64,000 bases of DNA, from positions 6,107,057-6,171,056 of the forward strand of contig NC_133118.1 of assembly GCF_022965805.1 (NCBI RefSeq), in the 5' to 3' direction. Position numbers and translations under genes: made by a program. Of this stretch, positions 34,350 through 44,260 are shown in pieces; position 1 is the stretch's first letter; each line of letters begins with the position of its first letter. The notes below the pieces were generated by a model. The model made no database searches. It was not told where the DNA came from and worked only from the letters and a program-made list of their open reading frames with translations. Source of the stretch: Primulina eburnea. Taxonomy: Eukaryota; Streptophyta; Magnoliopsida; Lamiales; Gesneriaceae.

Positions 34350-35515
34350 AATAAGTAGTCGGGATGTTGAGCTCTGAGCTGGATAAAAATCCATGTACTT
34401 AGTAAATGTTCGAGGTGTAGAACCCACAAGTCAGGGTACAGAGCCATGAATTTTATAAATAACCAGAGTGCAGAGCCCTGGGCCGGGATCATGTCCCGGG
34501 ACTTAAGAATCGTCGAGGTATGGTGCCCCGAGCCAGGGTATGGAGCCCTGGGCTTATTAATAACCAAGGTACGGAGCCTTGAGCCGGGGATCATGTCCCA
34601 GACCTCGAGAATGGTCTAGGTGTGGTGCCCTGAGCCAGGGTATGGAGCCCTGAGCTTATTAACAACCAATGTAAGGAGCCTTGGGCCGGGGATCATGTCG
34701 CAGGATTTGGGAATGGTCGAGGTGTGGTGCCCCGAGCCAAGGTATGGAACCCCGTGCTTATTAATAACCAAGGTACGGAGCCTTGGGCCGGGGATCATGT
34801 CTCGGGACTTAGGAATGGTCTAGATGTGGTTCCACGAGCCATGGTATGGAGCTTGAGCTTATTAATAACAAAGGTACAGAGCCTTGGGCTAGGGATCATG
34901 TCGCGGGACTTGGGAATGGTCGAGGTGTGGTGTCCTTAGCCAGGGTGTGGAGCCGAAGCTTATTAATAACCAATGTATGGAGCCTTGGGCCAAGGATCAT
35001 GTCCCGGAACATGGGAATGGTCGATGTGTGGTGCCCCGGGCCAGGGTATGGAGCCTTGGGCTTATTAATAACCAAGGTACGGAGCCTTGGTCCGGGGATC
35101 ATGTCTTGGGACTTGCGAATGGTCGAGGTGTGGTTCTCCGAGCCAGGGTATGGAACCCTGGGCTTATTAATAACCAAGGTACGAAGCCTTGAGCCGGGAA
35201 TCATATCACGGGACTTGGGAATGGTCGAGATGTGGTGTCCCGAGCCAGGGTATGGAGCCCTGGGCCTATTAATAACCAAGGTACGGAGCCTTGGGCCGAG
35301 GATTATGTCTCGGGACTTTGGAATGCTCGAGGTGTGGTTCCCCGAGCCAGGATATGGAGCCCTGGGCTTATTAATAACCAAGGTACGGAGCCTTGGGCCG
35401 GGGATCATGTCTCGGGACTTGGGAATGCTTGAGGTGTGGTAACCCGTGCCCCGAGCCAAGGTATGGAGCCCTGGGCTTATTAACAAACCAGGGCTTTGTA
35501 CCTCCCGGGTTTAGA
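34350..35515. repeat. Tandem array, ~102-bp unit, about 11 copies
   Basis: The unit includes TTATTAATAACCAAGGTACG, GAGCCTTGGGCCGGGGATC, ATGTCTCGGGACTTGGGAAT and GGTGTGGTGCCCCGAGCCAG. Landmarks recur every 101-104 bases (ATTAATAACC near 34557, 34761, 35065, 35167, 35271, 35373). Outer copies are more diverged. Because 102 is a multiple of three, frames stay open for almost 200 codons on both strands (34846-35442 plus, 34896-35486 minus). I regard these as by-products. The position between pol and the antisense ORF matches the variable 3' region of Tat elements. Confidence 0.9.
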
Positions 35516-35569
35516 TATAACATTCATACACAATCTGGAAGAAAAAAACTTCATTATATCTTCAATCAA

Positions 35570-36027
35570 TAATTACATCTTTCAAGAAAAATATTTTTTA
35601 AATGAAATAAATTCCATGGCCGCTTGAGAGAGCGTCATTGAGCATCCTCCAGATAAAAAGCTCATGAGCTAACCTTCCGTGTTATCTTAAAAGGCCCTTC
35701 CCACCGAGCTTCCAATTTACCGACGTTTCCAGCTAGATTAACTTTTTTCATTACCATATCTCCTATTTGAAAGTCTTGGATTCGGACTCTTTTGTTGTAG
35801 GATTTCATAAACCGGCCTCGGTAAGCTTCCATAATCATAGCCCCGGGCTTTGGCTTCACTAGGACAGGAAGCTCTGCCAGGTGACTTTTAAGGTTTTGGA
35901 AGGCCTGCTCACATTTCTCATCCCACCCAAACTTCTGTGCCTTCCTACGAACCTGGAAAAATGGATAACTCTGATGTGCTGACTGGGATATGGATCGCGA
36001 AAGAGAAGCGATTCTCCCGGTCAACAC
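35570..36027 (-). pseudogene. T pol: RNase H start fused by deletion to integrase C-terminus
   Basis: Minus-strand frame: LTGRIASLSRSISQSAHQSY, then KFGWDEKCEQAFQNLKSHL and LPVLVKPKPG, which is the connection/RNase H entry of Tat elements. It then passes directly into MEAYRGRFMKSYNKRVR, IQDFQIGDMVMKKVNLAGN and KLEARWEGPFKITRKVSS, the integrase C-terminal region. RNase H catalysis and the whole integrase zinc and DDE core are missing. Beyond a stop at 35662 the tail (AFYLEDAQ, RSLKRPWN) continues to about 35570. Confidence 0.75.
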
Positions 36028-36107
36028 TTGACTTTCTCTTGATTCACCTCGATCTCCCGGTCAGTGACCATAAAACCCAAAAAATTTCCAGTCTTTATGC
36101 CGAAGAT

Positions 36108-36979
36108 TCACTTGGCTAGATTAAGCTTAATCTCATAATGCAAAAGAGTGGCAAAAGTCTCTTCTAATTCAGAGATGAAGCCAAAAAATTTCCTAGACTT
36201 TCCCAAGATGTCATCAACATACACTTCCACATTTCTCCCCAGCTGCTTTTCAAATAATTTGTTCACAAGAAGCTGATGTGTGGCCCCCACATTCTTCAAC
36301 TCGAAGGGCATGACAACATAGCAAAATGTGCCTCCCGAAGTGATGAAGCTGGCCTTTTCTTGATCATTATTGGCCAGAGGAATTTGATGATACCCGTGGT
36401 AAGCATCCATGAAACTGAGCAATTCAAATCCAGAGGTGGAATCCACCAACTGATCAATTCTGGGCAGGAGATAATGGTCTTTAGGGCAAGCCTTGTTGAG
36501 ATCTCTGAAATCAACACACATCCTCCACTTACCGGTTGATTTTGGTACCAGCACAACATTCGAGAGCCAGGTAGGAAATTGTATTTCCCAGATGTGACCG
36601 GCTTTCAGCAAATCTCGAACATGTCCATCAATTACTTTGTCCTTCTCTGGACTAAAGTGTCTCTTCTTCTGCTTCACATGTTGAGATCCCGGGAGGATAT
36701 TCAAATGATGCTCAGTTATCAAGGGTGAGATCCCGATAACCTTCTGCTGAGACCAGGCAAAAACATTAATATTAGTGTCCAGACAGTTTATTAAACTGAC
36801 CCAAGTGGATAAGACGAGATCTCGAGCCACCCGGATATCTTTTCATGGTCTCATCTCCACTATTTCTTGCTCCTCCTCCGCCATAAACTGGACCTCCCCA
36901 TTCTCTACTACCCTTTCCCCTCCTTACCGTCACTTGCTCCCTTATCCTCTCTCCGAACCTTGTTTTGATCCACCCAGAC
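36108..36979 (-). pseudogene. T pol: Tat-type reverse transcriptase, cut by element P
   Basis: The frame 36830-36108 carries Tat-lineage RT: TNINVFAWSQQKVIGISP, KQKKRHFSPEKDKVI, WLSNVVLVPKSTGKWRMCVD, FRDLNKACPKDHYLLPRID, SFMDAYHGYHQIPLA and the catalytic VYVDDILGKS. Upstream (36850-36979) the same strand still reads coding-like text (VENGEVQFMAEEEQEIVEMR) until the LTR of P begins at 36980. A stop in KLNLAK*IFGIKTG and degraded text link it to the next fragment. The domain has a normal active site but is embedded in a dead element. Confidence 0.8.
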
Positions 36980-37104
36980 TGTAATGCTCGAGATTTTATC
37001 CCGGTAATTAGACAGTAATTAATTGACAGAATTGAGATTACAGGAACTAAATTAAGAGGTGAGTGGAGAAGTCGAGCGCCGGTACATTACCGTACAAACC
37101 TTGT

Positions 37105-37225
37105 GACAGAAGGTCTGACGCCCGAGCGGTAGAAAATGACCGCCCGAGCGCTAGTGCATCACAAGTTGAGGGCTCGGACAAAACGTTCCGCGCCCGAGCG
37201 GTAATCAGTGACCGCCCGAGCGCCG
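37105..37225 (+). repeat. CpG-rich motif block in the P LTR
   Basis: The decamer CGCCCGAGCG occurs four times (near 37119, 37141, 37190 and 37212), alternately followed by GT or C and spaced 22-49 bases. It lies just upstream of the TA tract at 37272. Confidence 0.85.
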
Positions 37226-37268
37226 CCTGATATGTATGAAGAATAGGACAAGTGTCTTGCCATGCATG

Positions 37269-37271
<3 letters not shown>

Positions 37272-37342
<71 letters not shown>
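37272..37342 (+). repeat. (TA)n microsatellite in the P LTR
   Basis: About 35 uninterrupted TA units. Its place between the CpG block and the presumed transcription start suggests it grew from a TATA box. Confidence 0.95.
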
Positions 37343-37344
<2 letters not shown>

Positions 37345-38819
37345 TTCATTTGCTTCACAATTCTTCAGACTTCCAGCACAGAGAATCGAGAATTCCTTGG
37401 AGAAATTCTCAAACTTCATTTTATTCGAGAAATTCGATTGTACAAGATTCGGTGAGCAGCTTTTCGATCCGAATACATTTCCGTGCTCCTCTTGTCAAGA
37501 ACTTCAACAAGAGGTAAGTTTTATTGATTTTATTGATGGTTTGGAATTTATGTATTGGGGGAATCTTGATTTGATTGATATTAGGTGTTCTCGAGATATT
37601 AGACATTGTAGAATTGAAATCGGATCGAAGAATGGATATCATATGAACTTATGATTATTTTTTAGAGTTTATAGAATGAGATTGAACAGATTGGAGATTA
37701 TGGATTGTATTGGCTATTGGTTATAAATTGTAATTGGTATCTCTTGTTGTTTGAGTTGACGAGGATATCGTGATTGTGCCGTTATGCCGTTGACATGAAT
37801 CTAGATTGAGTATTGATCAGAGCAGATTGTGATTTGAATGGTATATTGATATCGTACCTATCGAACATGTCATTTCAGATTTGATATTGACAGCTTCAGA
37901 TTCAAGACTTCGATTTCGTCAGAACTACGACAAGAAAGGTATAAATCAATGTTAACCGGGAGATTGACTTGAGTTAGATTCGACTTGAGTTTCCAAAAAC
38001 CACATGCTTATTTGTATTGTTTAATACCTTTGTATTCTTTGAATGTTTATGCTTATTCTATTGATTTATAGAAAAGCAAAGAAAAGAAGATAGATATCGA
38101 GAAAGAGTCATAGACAGATGTTCCTAGTCATTGACAGAAGTGCCAAGGAGGATGTTCCTAGTAATTGGCGGAGATGCCATGTCTTCGGCTGAATTGCCAA
38201 GACACTGGACGTTTGGTTATATCGATGTTGCGTAGAAGTAGACCGGTACGCCACCCCGAATGGAATAGTAGGTGCGAGATTTGTTACGTTCTTATTCAAA
38301 CCGGGATCCCTACATTAAAGATGAGTCGAGTCTGAGATGATGAGTCACTAGTTTGATTTAAAGTTTTATATCGATTCATGGCTTTCAGATTTTGACACAT
38401 GTTATTGATATCTGTTCCATGCTTTTATATTTGTTATATGATTGCATGTGCACGTTGTTTATACTGGGAATGTATCTCACCAGAGTTATCCGGCTGTTGT
38501 TGTATTTGTATGTGTGCATGATAACAGGTGGGACAGGATCAGGGTCAAGAAGAGGATGAGAGATTACATTTTAGCGTGGAGTTCCGGGCCCGGAAGTAGA
38601 TTAGGATTCAGCACTTGATATATAGCATTTGAACACTAGTTTGATTTTAATGTAAATTGTACAAGACTTGTACTTTTATCTTGATGTTTATATCAGATTG
38701 ATTTTCTTATGTTCCGCACTTGTATTTAAAAAAAAAAATTAGACCAAGTTTATTAAATTGATTCAATTATTCCCAAGAACGATTAAGAAATGAATTAACG
38801 TTCGGGTCCCCACAGCAGG

Positions 38820-38831
38820 TGGTATCAGAGC
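38820..38831 (+). promoter_or_regulatory. Primer-binding site of P
   Basis: TGGTATCAGAGC, initiator-Met tRNA type, five bases after the LTR end. Confidence 0.9.
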
Positions 38832-39116
38832 AGTAGGTTCCTTAGACTGAGATAGAAGAGTGAGCGGGGTAGATTGAGTTATTTTTTCCTTGCTTTTGCA
38901 ATGTTAGCATGTTTTACTTCTTTAATACATGCTTACTTGATTATCTGATTTGATTAGTAACTTGTATTACTGAGAATGAATCAGAACCGATTCTTGATCA
39001 GAGGTAAGAAGATCAGAGGAGGACTGAGACATATTTGTCAGATTTGATTTCTAACCCTTGTGGTAATCAGATCTACTTCCTCAAAGAATCCCAGAACAGG
39101 ATAGTACCCGACTAAT

Positions 39117-39889
39117 CCGATGGATGTGTCAGCAACTCCGATGGAAACACTTGTGAAGAGGTTTCAGTCATTTAAACCGCTGATTCTGAAGGGTACTGAG
39201 ACGTCTGTTGATTGTGAAAGTTGGCTAGATGATATAGAGATTCTGTTTGATTCACTTGATTACCCAGATGAACGTAGAGTCAAACTGATTGGGCAACAGT
39301 TACACGAGGCCGTGAAGAGTTGGTGGCTTGCAACCAAGGAATCCTTAGAACAGCGTGGTGTGATTATTACATGGAAAATCTTCAAAACTGAATTTTATCA
39401 AAGATTTTTCCCAGTATCATACAAGAAAGACAAAGGTGCCGAGTTTGCAAATCTGAAACAGGGTCAGTTGAACATTGAAGAGTATGTAGCCAAATTCTCT
39501 ACCTTGCTACGTTTTGCTCCTCACGTGGCTGGGAATGATGAAGCTGTAGCTGATCAGTTCATAAATGAATTGAATCCTGAGATATTTACACTGATAAATG
39601 AGGAGCGACCCCATAATTTTGCTAATGCCTTGAACAGAGCAAAGGGAGCTAAAGCAAGCTTGATCCAACAGCGAGGAAGGTTGTATGTGGCTCAACCACA
39701 GAAACAACAACAACCTCCAGCTCAATTCTTGCAATCCTCTCTTAGATTTGATAGTGGCAGTAGTAGCAGTGGAAGAAAGATAATCTAAAAGCTAAGGGGA
39801 AACGCTTTAAGAAATCGAGAAGTAGTTCATCTAGTTCTAGTCGCTCATGACAGACCGGTTCTGGCCAGAGTTATACCGAGGTTTATTGT
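39117..39889 (+). pseudogene. P gag, N-terminal and capsid part
   Basis: The open frame 39120-39788 (222 codons) begins MDVSATPMETLVKRFQSF and contains the retrotransposon gag core: GTETSVDCESWLDDIEILF, VKLIGQQLHEAVKSWW, FYQRFFPVSYKKDKGAEF and LKQGQLNIEEYVAKFSTLL. The R homologue has an extra N-terminal MPPRR stretch; here that part is degraded upstream of 39117. After a stop near 39786 the Ser-rich region and the first zinc-knuckle residues (VYCKT) can be read in another frame up to the Q insertion. The knuckle resumes, mutated, after 60352. Confidence 0.85.
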
Positions 39890-40067
39890 AAAACTGATAA
39901 GTGCAAGATTTGCACTTAATTTATATTAGAATCTATTTTGAATTATGCTTATTTCGAACAGAATTATGCGTTTTTGGTTTGTTTTGATTGTCTTTTCAGG
40001 AATGCAGAAAATAGCGGACACGAAGCCGAGTCAAGAAAACATTGTGCCATGAAGCCCTCGGACAGAA

Positions 40068-40422
40068 CCTCGCACGCGCCCGCGCGAGATCACGTGCAGT
40101 GATATGCAAGAAGATCGACCGAGAGGTGCGCGCGACCGTGCCACTTCACGCGCAGCCACGCGCACATGTACATGGGCGGGAGACCAGAAGCTTGCGCGCG
40201 ACCGCGCAACATCTCGTGCACCCGCGCGCAAGGAGGCAACAGAAAACCCGAGAGGTGCACACGAATGCGTCACATCACGCGCAGGCGGGCGCACCAATAC
40301 AAGCGAGTGACCAGACACTTACGCGCGGCCGAGCCACATTACGCGCGACCACGTGCACACACGCATGGGCCAGTGCACGAAAGCAGCCGCGCCAAAACTC
40401 GCGCCATCGCGCGCACCGAGCG
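40068..40422 (+). repeat. CpG-rich GCGCG motif block in the Q 5' LTR
   Basis: Dense GCGCG(A/C)CCG, CACGCGC and CGCGCGA-type words in an otherwise AT-rich element, ending about 10 bases before the TATA box. The matching block in the 3' LTR is at 59058-59408. Confidence 0.85.
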
Positions 40423-40432
40423 TCCAGAATCC

Positions 40433-40441
40433 TATAAAATG
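40433..40441 (+). promoter_or_regulatory. TATA box of the Q 5' LTR
   Basis: CTATAAAAT directly after the CpG block, conserved at 59416-59424 in the 3' LTR. Marks the probable U3 end, with transcription starting about 30 bases downstream. Confidence 0.75.
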
Positions 40442-41369
40442 CGCGAGCTAGGTCAGAAAGAGGGGGACGTCATTTGAGAAAGAATTCCACGAGAGATTCA
40501 GCCATCCAGGATAAAAAGACACGAGGAAACAAGAACAAATACGAAGAACGACGGATCTGGGAACAAAGATGACATCTCGGATTTGTTATCTGATTCCTTC
40601 ATCTTCATTTTCTATTGTGTCGATGTCTAAATATTCAAACATGTGTTCCTTTTATTTAGAATTCGTCATGAACTAATTTTCTAGTCTAGAGAATGACGTA
40701 ACTTTGTGGATACGATGATTTGACACAGTGGTTTATTTGACTGAATTCCGCTCTTATTTAATTGTGTTCTCTGTATTTATTTCACTGCAATTTGCTGGCC
40801 ATAAATTGTTTGTTGTTTGATTAATCTTATAACTCGGGAGAGAGATTAGGATTATAGATCATTAGAGACACATCGTTGAATGCGTATAACATTCGGAAGG
40901 CGTATAACTTTAGTGAGGCTTAGGAAAGAACATCGTTTGCATTTACCAATCAAACGTAGATTCTATTAGGAATAAGTGAATCGAAGTTTGATTGATACAG
41001 TTATTCGTCATTTGGGAAAGGGGAAATAAAATAATTTAAGTGTTCTTGGCCATTAAATAATTGGAATTCATGAATATAAAGTCAACTGGGAATAATTATC
41101 GTGGAAACTTTGTGAAATCATTTTTCTAGATATTTTCTCTCATTATTATTTCTCAATTCGGTGATTTAATTAATTCATTGTTTTCAATTAATTCGTTCAA
41201 ACAAACCAATATTTTAATTGATTATTCTAAATAAAATCGAGACTATTTTAATTACAAGAACTGATTTACATTTTTATACACACTTCTCGTGGGATCGATA
41301 TCTGTACTCTAATTAGTACTAAAACTTGACATCGTACACTTGCGGTAGTGAAAACACGCAACAAGTTTT

Positions 41370-41387
41370 TGGAGCTGTTGCCGGGGA
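41370..41387 (+). promoter_or_regulatory. Primer-binding site of Q
   Basis: TGGAGCTGTTGCCGGGGA, two changes from the TGGCGCCGTTGCCGGGGA site (Asp-tRNA type) found in Athila elements, six bases after the LTR. Confidence 0.8.
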
Positions 41388-42805
41388 GTGTCAAATTTGA
41401 ATTTATATCAGTATTGTTACCAATTACTCTAGATTTTAATTTAGAGCTTTTATTTTTATTTTATTTAATATTGATTGAGTTTTTCATTTTTTCCTGCTTG
41501 ACAGTGTATGCTAAGATCGCAAAAATCAGACTTGCTGATTTTCGATCCGGAGATCGAAAGAACTGCGAGAAAATTAAAAAAGCAAGGAGGGAAGAGATCC
41601 AAGCAATGGCTGAACACAGAGAAAATGACCGACACATCCCGCCAGAGGCCATTCCTATCAGAGATCACTTCCGACCAGTGATCAACAATCATTACTCTGG
41701 TATTGCAAGAGGGACCATCACCGCAAATAATTTCGAGCTGAAGCCTGCTCTAATCAATATGGTTAAGCAAAACCAGTTTGCTGGGACTGCTACTTCTGAT
41801 CCTCACGTTCACTTGAGGACCTTCTTGGAGATAACGGATACGGTAAAGATTAATAATGTTCCTGATGATATTATTAGACTGCGTTTGTTTCCGTTTTCTC
41901 TCAGGGATCAAGCAAGAGGATGGCTCCAATCGCTTCCCTTGGGCAGTATCACGACATGGCAGGAGCTGGCGACGAAATTTCTGGCGAAGTACTTTCCCCC
42001 TGCAAAGTCTGCACAATTGAAGATTGAGATTAGCACTTTCAGGCAGACAGATTTTGAGCAATTGTACGAGGCATGGGAAAGATACAAGGAGCTGTTGAGA
42101 AAGTGCCCAAACCACGACTTCGAAGACTGGGTGCAGATTGAATTATTTTACAACGGTTTAAATGGGCAAACAAGAGGAATAGTGGATGCTGCAGCTGGTG
42201 GCACGATCTTTGTTAATTCTCCCGAGCAAGCTTATGACTTGCTTGAACAGATGACGATAAATAGCTACCAGTGGCCGTCTGAGAGGGCGGGAGTGAAAAG
42301 GACGGCTGGAGTCTATGTTGTGGATCCTTCTACGTCACTCACTGCTCAGGTATCTGCATTGACCACTCAAATAGCAGCAATGAATAAGGTAAGCACATCA
42401 GAAACTGAGAGTCCATCGACTGTCGCTGAAGAACAAGCTCTTCCTGAAGAAGCTCAGTACGTCAACAACAGAAATTTTGGAGGATATCGAGGTAACCCTC
42501 CCCCTAATACTTATCATCCAAGACTAAGAAATCATGAAAATTTTTCTTATGCAAATAATAAAAATGTGTTGAATCCGCCACTGGGGTTCAATACATCAAA
42601 GGGGGAAGGAAAGCCTTCGTTTGAGGATTTGGTAGGAACATTTGTTGCTGAGTCTGGAAAAAGGATAGCAAGAACTGAGTCTCGTCTGGACAACATGGAG
42701 ACTCACATGGGAAATATGGGGGCCACAATGAAATCTCTGGAGACACAAATCGGACAGTTGGCCTCAAATCGGACAGTTGGCCAATGCTTTGAGAGATCAG
42801 ATTAG
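41388..42805 (+). pseudogene. Q gag
   Basis: The frame is open from 41348 to 42805. The protein probably starts at MAEHRENDRHIPP (41606). It carries the Athila gag core: VKQNQFAGTATSDPHVHLRT, FLEITDTVKINNVPDDIIRL, FPFSLRDQARGWLQSLP, FLAKYFPPAKSAQLKIEIST and YKELLRKCPNHDFEDW. A coiled-coil-like tail follows (MGATMKSLETQIGQLAS). A 19-bp tandem duplication at 42746-42783 shifts the frame, so gag ends prematurely at 42805 and the downstream NALRDQIRGQFPRNTEVNPK continues in another frame. Confidence 0.88.
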
Positions 42806-44255
42806 GGGTCAATTTCCTCGTAACACGGAGGTTAACCCAAAAGAACAGTGCAAGGCAGTCACTTTGAGGAGTGGAAAAGAGTTAGAGGTGCAAAGTTCCA
42901 AGGAAAGAATGGACAAGGAGAAGACATTTGAAAAGGGTGAGTTTGAAGAGAAAAAAGAAGAGAAAAATCAAAAGCCCAATGCCGAAGTTGAAGCCAAACA
43001 ATCTCCTGTAATTAAGCCGACTCTTCCATATCCGCAGAGATTCAAAAAGAAGAAATTGGATGATCAGTTTGCAAAATTTTTGGAGATCTTTAAGAAGATA
43101 CACATCAACATACCATTTGCTGATGCTTTGGAGCAAATGCCGAATTATGCAAAATTTATTAAAGATGTGATGTCTAAGAAGAGGAAGTTGCAGGATTTTG
43201 AGACTGTGAAACTGACTGAAGAATGTAGCACCATCCTGCAAAAGAAACTACCACAAAAACTAAAAGATCCAGAGAGTTTTACTATTCCTTGCTTTATTGG
43301 TGGTTATAAATGTAGTAAAGCTTTGTGTGATTTAGGAGCAATTATTAATTTGATGCCATTTTCTATTTACAGGGATCTGGAGCTTGGAGAAGTCAAACCT
43401 ACCACTATCACCTTACAGCTTGCAGACAGAAGTCTCACGTATCCACGTGGGATCGTCGAAGATGTACTGGTAAAAGTGGATAAATTTATTTTTCCTGCTG
43501 ACTTTGTGATTTTAGATATGGAAAAGGATCAGGATGCTCCATTAATCTTTGGGAGACCGTTCCTGGCGACTGGAAGGGCGTTGATATATGTGCATAAGGG
43601 TGAGCTCACCTTAAGAGTTGGTGGAGAAGAAGTCATTTTTAATATCTATCATGCCATGAAGGGATCAAATGAGGTAAGCACTTGTAAAAGCATTGATATT
43701 ATAGACTCATGTATGTCTCTTGAATGTGCAGGAACTAGGGATCCTTTGGAGAGTTGTTTGACAAGCGCTGCAGGATCTGTTGATGAAGAAAATTGGGAAG
43801 TGAAAGAGCAGTTGTTGGCTCTTGAAGCATCACAGAAAGAAAGAAAAACAGATGCACCGCTTGAGGAATTGGATGTACATGAGCAAACAAAGGTAATACC
43901 ACCTTCCCCTGATTTGAAGGAGCTGCCAAGTCACCTTTTCTATGCATTTTTGGGTGAAAAGTCGACATATCCGGTAATCATCTCTTCCTCTCTTACTTGT
44001 ACTGAAAAAGATAAATTATTGAGAGTATTGAGGAAATTTAAAACGGCTTTAGGATGGTCGATTTCTGATATTAGGGGAATTATCCCCACTGTATGCATGC
44101 ATAAAATTTTGATGGAGGAGTCATATACTCCTTCTGTGGATCACCAGAGGAGATTGAATCCATCAATGAAAGAGGTTGTGAAAAATGAGGTATTGAAATT
44201 ACTGAATGCTGGTGTAATTTAAGCTATTTCTGATAGTAGTTGGGTATCTCCTGTA
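42777..44255 (+). pseudogene. Q gag C-terminus, protease and RT N-terminus
   Basis: Open for 481 codons to a TAA at 44220-44222. It includes QCKAVTLRSGKELE, a long Lys/Glu-rich linker, PYPQRFKKKKLDDQFAKFLE, KIHINIPFADALEQMPNYAK and the protease (KALCDLGAIINLMPFSIY, where the family usually has DLGASINLMP; FGRPFLATGRALI). Then comes the pre-RT segment (ALGWSISDIRGIIPTVCMHK) and the RT start (NEVLKLLNAGVI). The TAA and four more codons of degraded text (SDSSWVSPVQ) precede the R insertion, with RT continuing at 52570. Confidence 0.88.
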
Positions 44256-44260
44256 CAAGT

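Larger units (their letters stand above)
21700..36979 (-). mobile_element. Element T: old Tat-type Ty3/Gypsy retrotransposon, interrupted by S and cut by P
   Basis: Reading right to left on the minus strand: a pol remnant (36979-35570), a 102-bp tandem array (35515-34350), an ORF on the opposite strand with an intron (34140-33162 and its continuation left of S), and an LTR-like block with TATA box (about 22300-21700). Pol, tandem repeats, antisense ORF, then 3' LTR is the known arrangement of Tat-lineage elements such as Grande and RIRE2. S (22336-33156) is inserted in the antisense ORF. The pol frame is cut at 36979 by the LTR of P, so the 5' half of T should lie beyond the right end of the window. 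The left boundary is approximate. Confidence 0.65.
36980..38814 (+). repeat. 5' LTR of P (1835 bp)
   Basis: Starts TGTAATGCTCGAGATTTTAT and ends TTCGGGTCCCCACA. It contains the CpG palindrome block (37105-37225), a TA microsatellite (37272-37342) in the TATA position, and several CATAGACAGATG/TGCC-type short repeats at 38107-38200. Both ends resemble the ends of the R LTRs, showing a shared family origin. Confidence 0.88.
39895..41363 (+). repeat. 5' LTR of Q (1469 bp)
   Basis: Starts TGATAAGTGCAAGATTTGCA and ends AAACACGCAACA. It holds an acceptor-like TTGTCTTTTCAG at about 39991, the CpG block (40068-40422), a TATA box (40433-40441) and an AT-rich R/U5. Confidence 0.93.

Noticed and set aside
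34846..35486. Two ~197-codon frames on opposite strands in the tandem array
   Set aside because: They arise because the 102-bp unit is a multiple of three and lacks stops in those frames. The products are simple 34-residue repeats with no known domain.
34350..35515. Array of regularly spaced repeats considered as a CRISPR-like array
   Set aside because: The whole 102-bp unit is repeated, with no unique spacers, and it lies in a plant retrotransposon.
37272..37342. (TA)n tract as a possible centromeric or replication-related element
   Set aside because: It lies in the LTR at the TATA position and has a simple explanation as a microsatellite grown from a TATA box.
38817..38835. tRNA-like strings next to LTRs
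   Set aside because: These are primer-binding sites complementary to a tRNA 3' end. No tRNA gene fold surrounds them.
40042..40477. Arg/Ala-rich frames in the Q LTR and the internal CpG block (also 55275-55790, 58930-59461)
   Set aside because: They are products of GCGCG-rich words in several frames, with no conserved protein feature.
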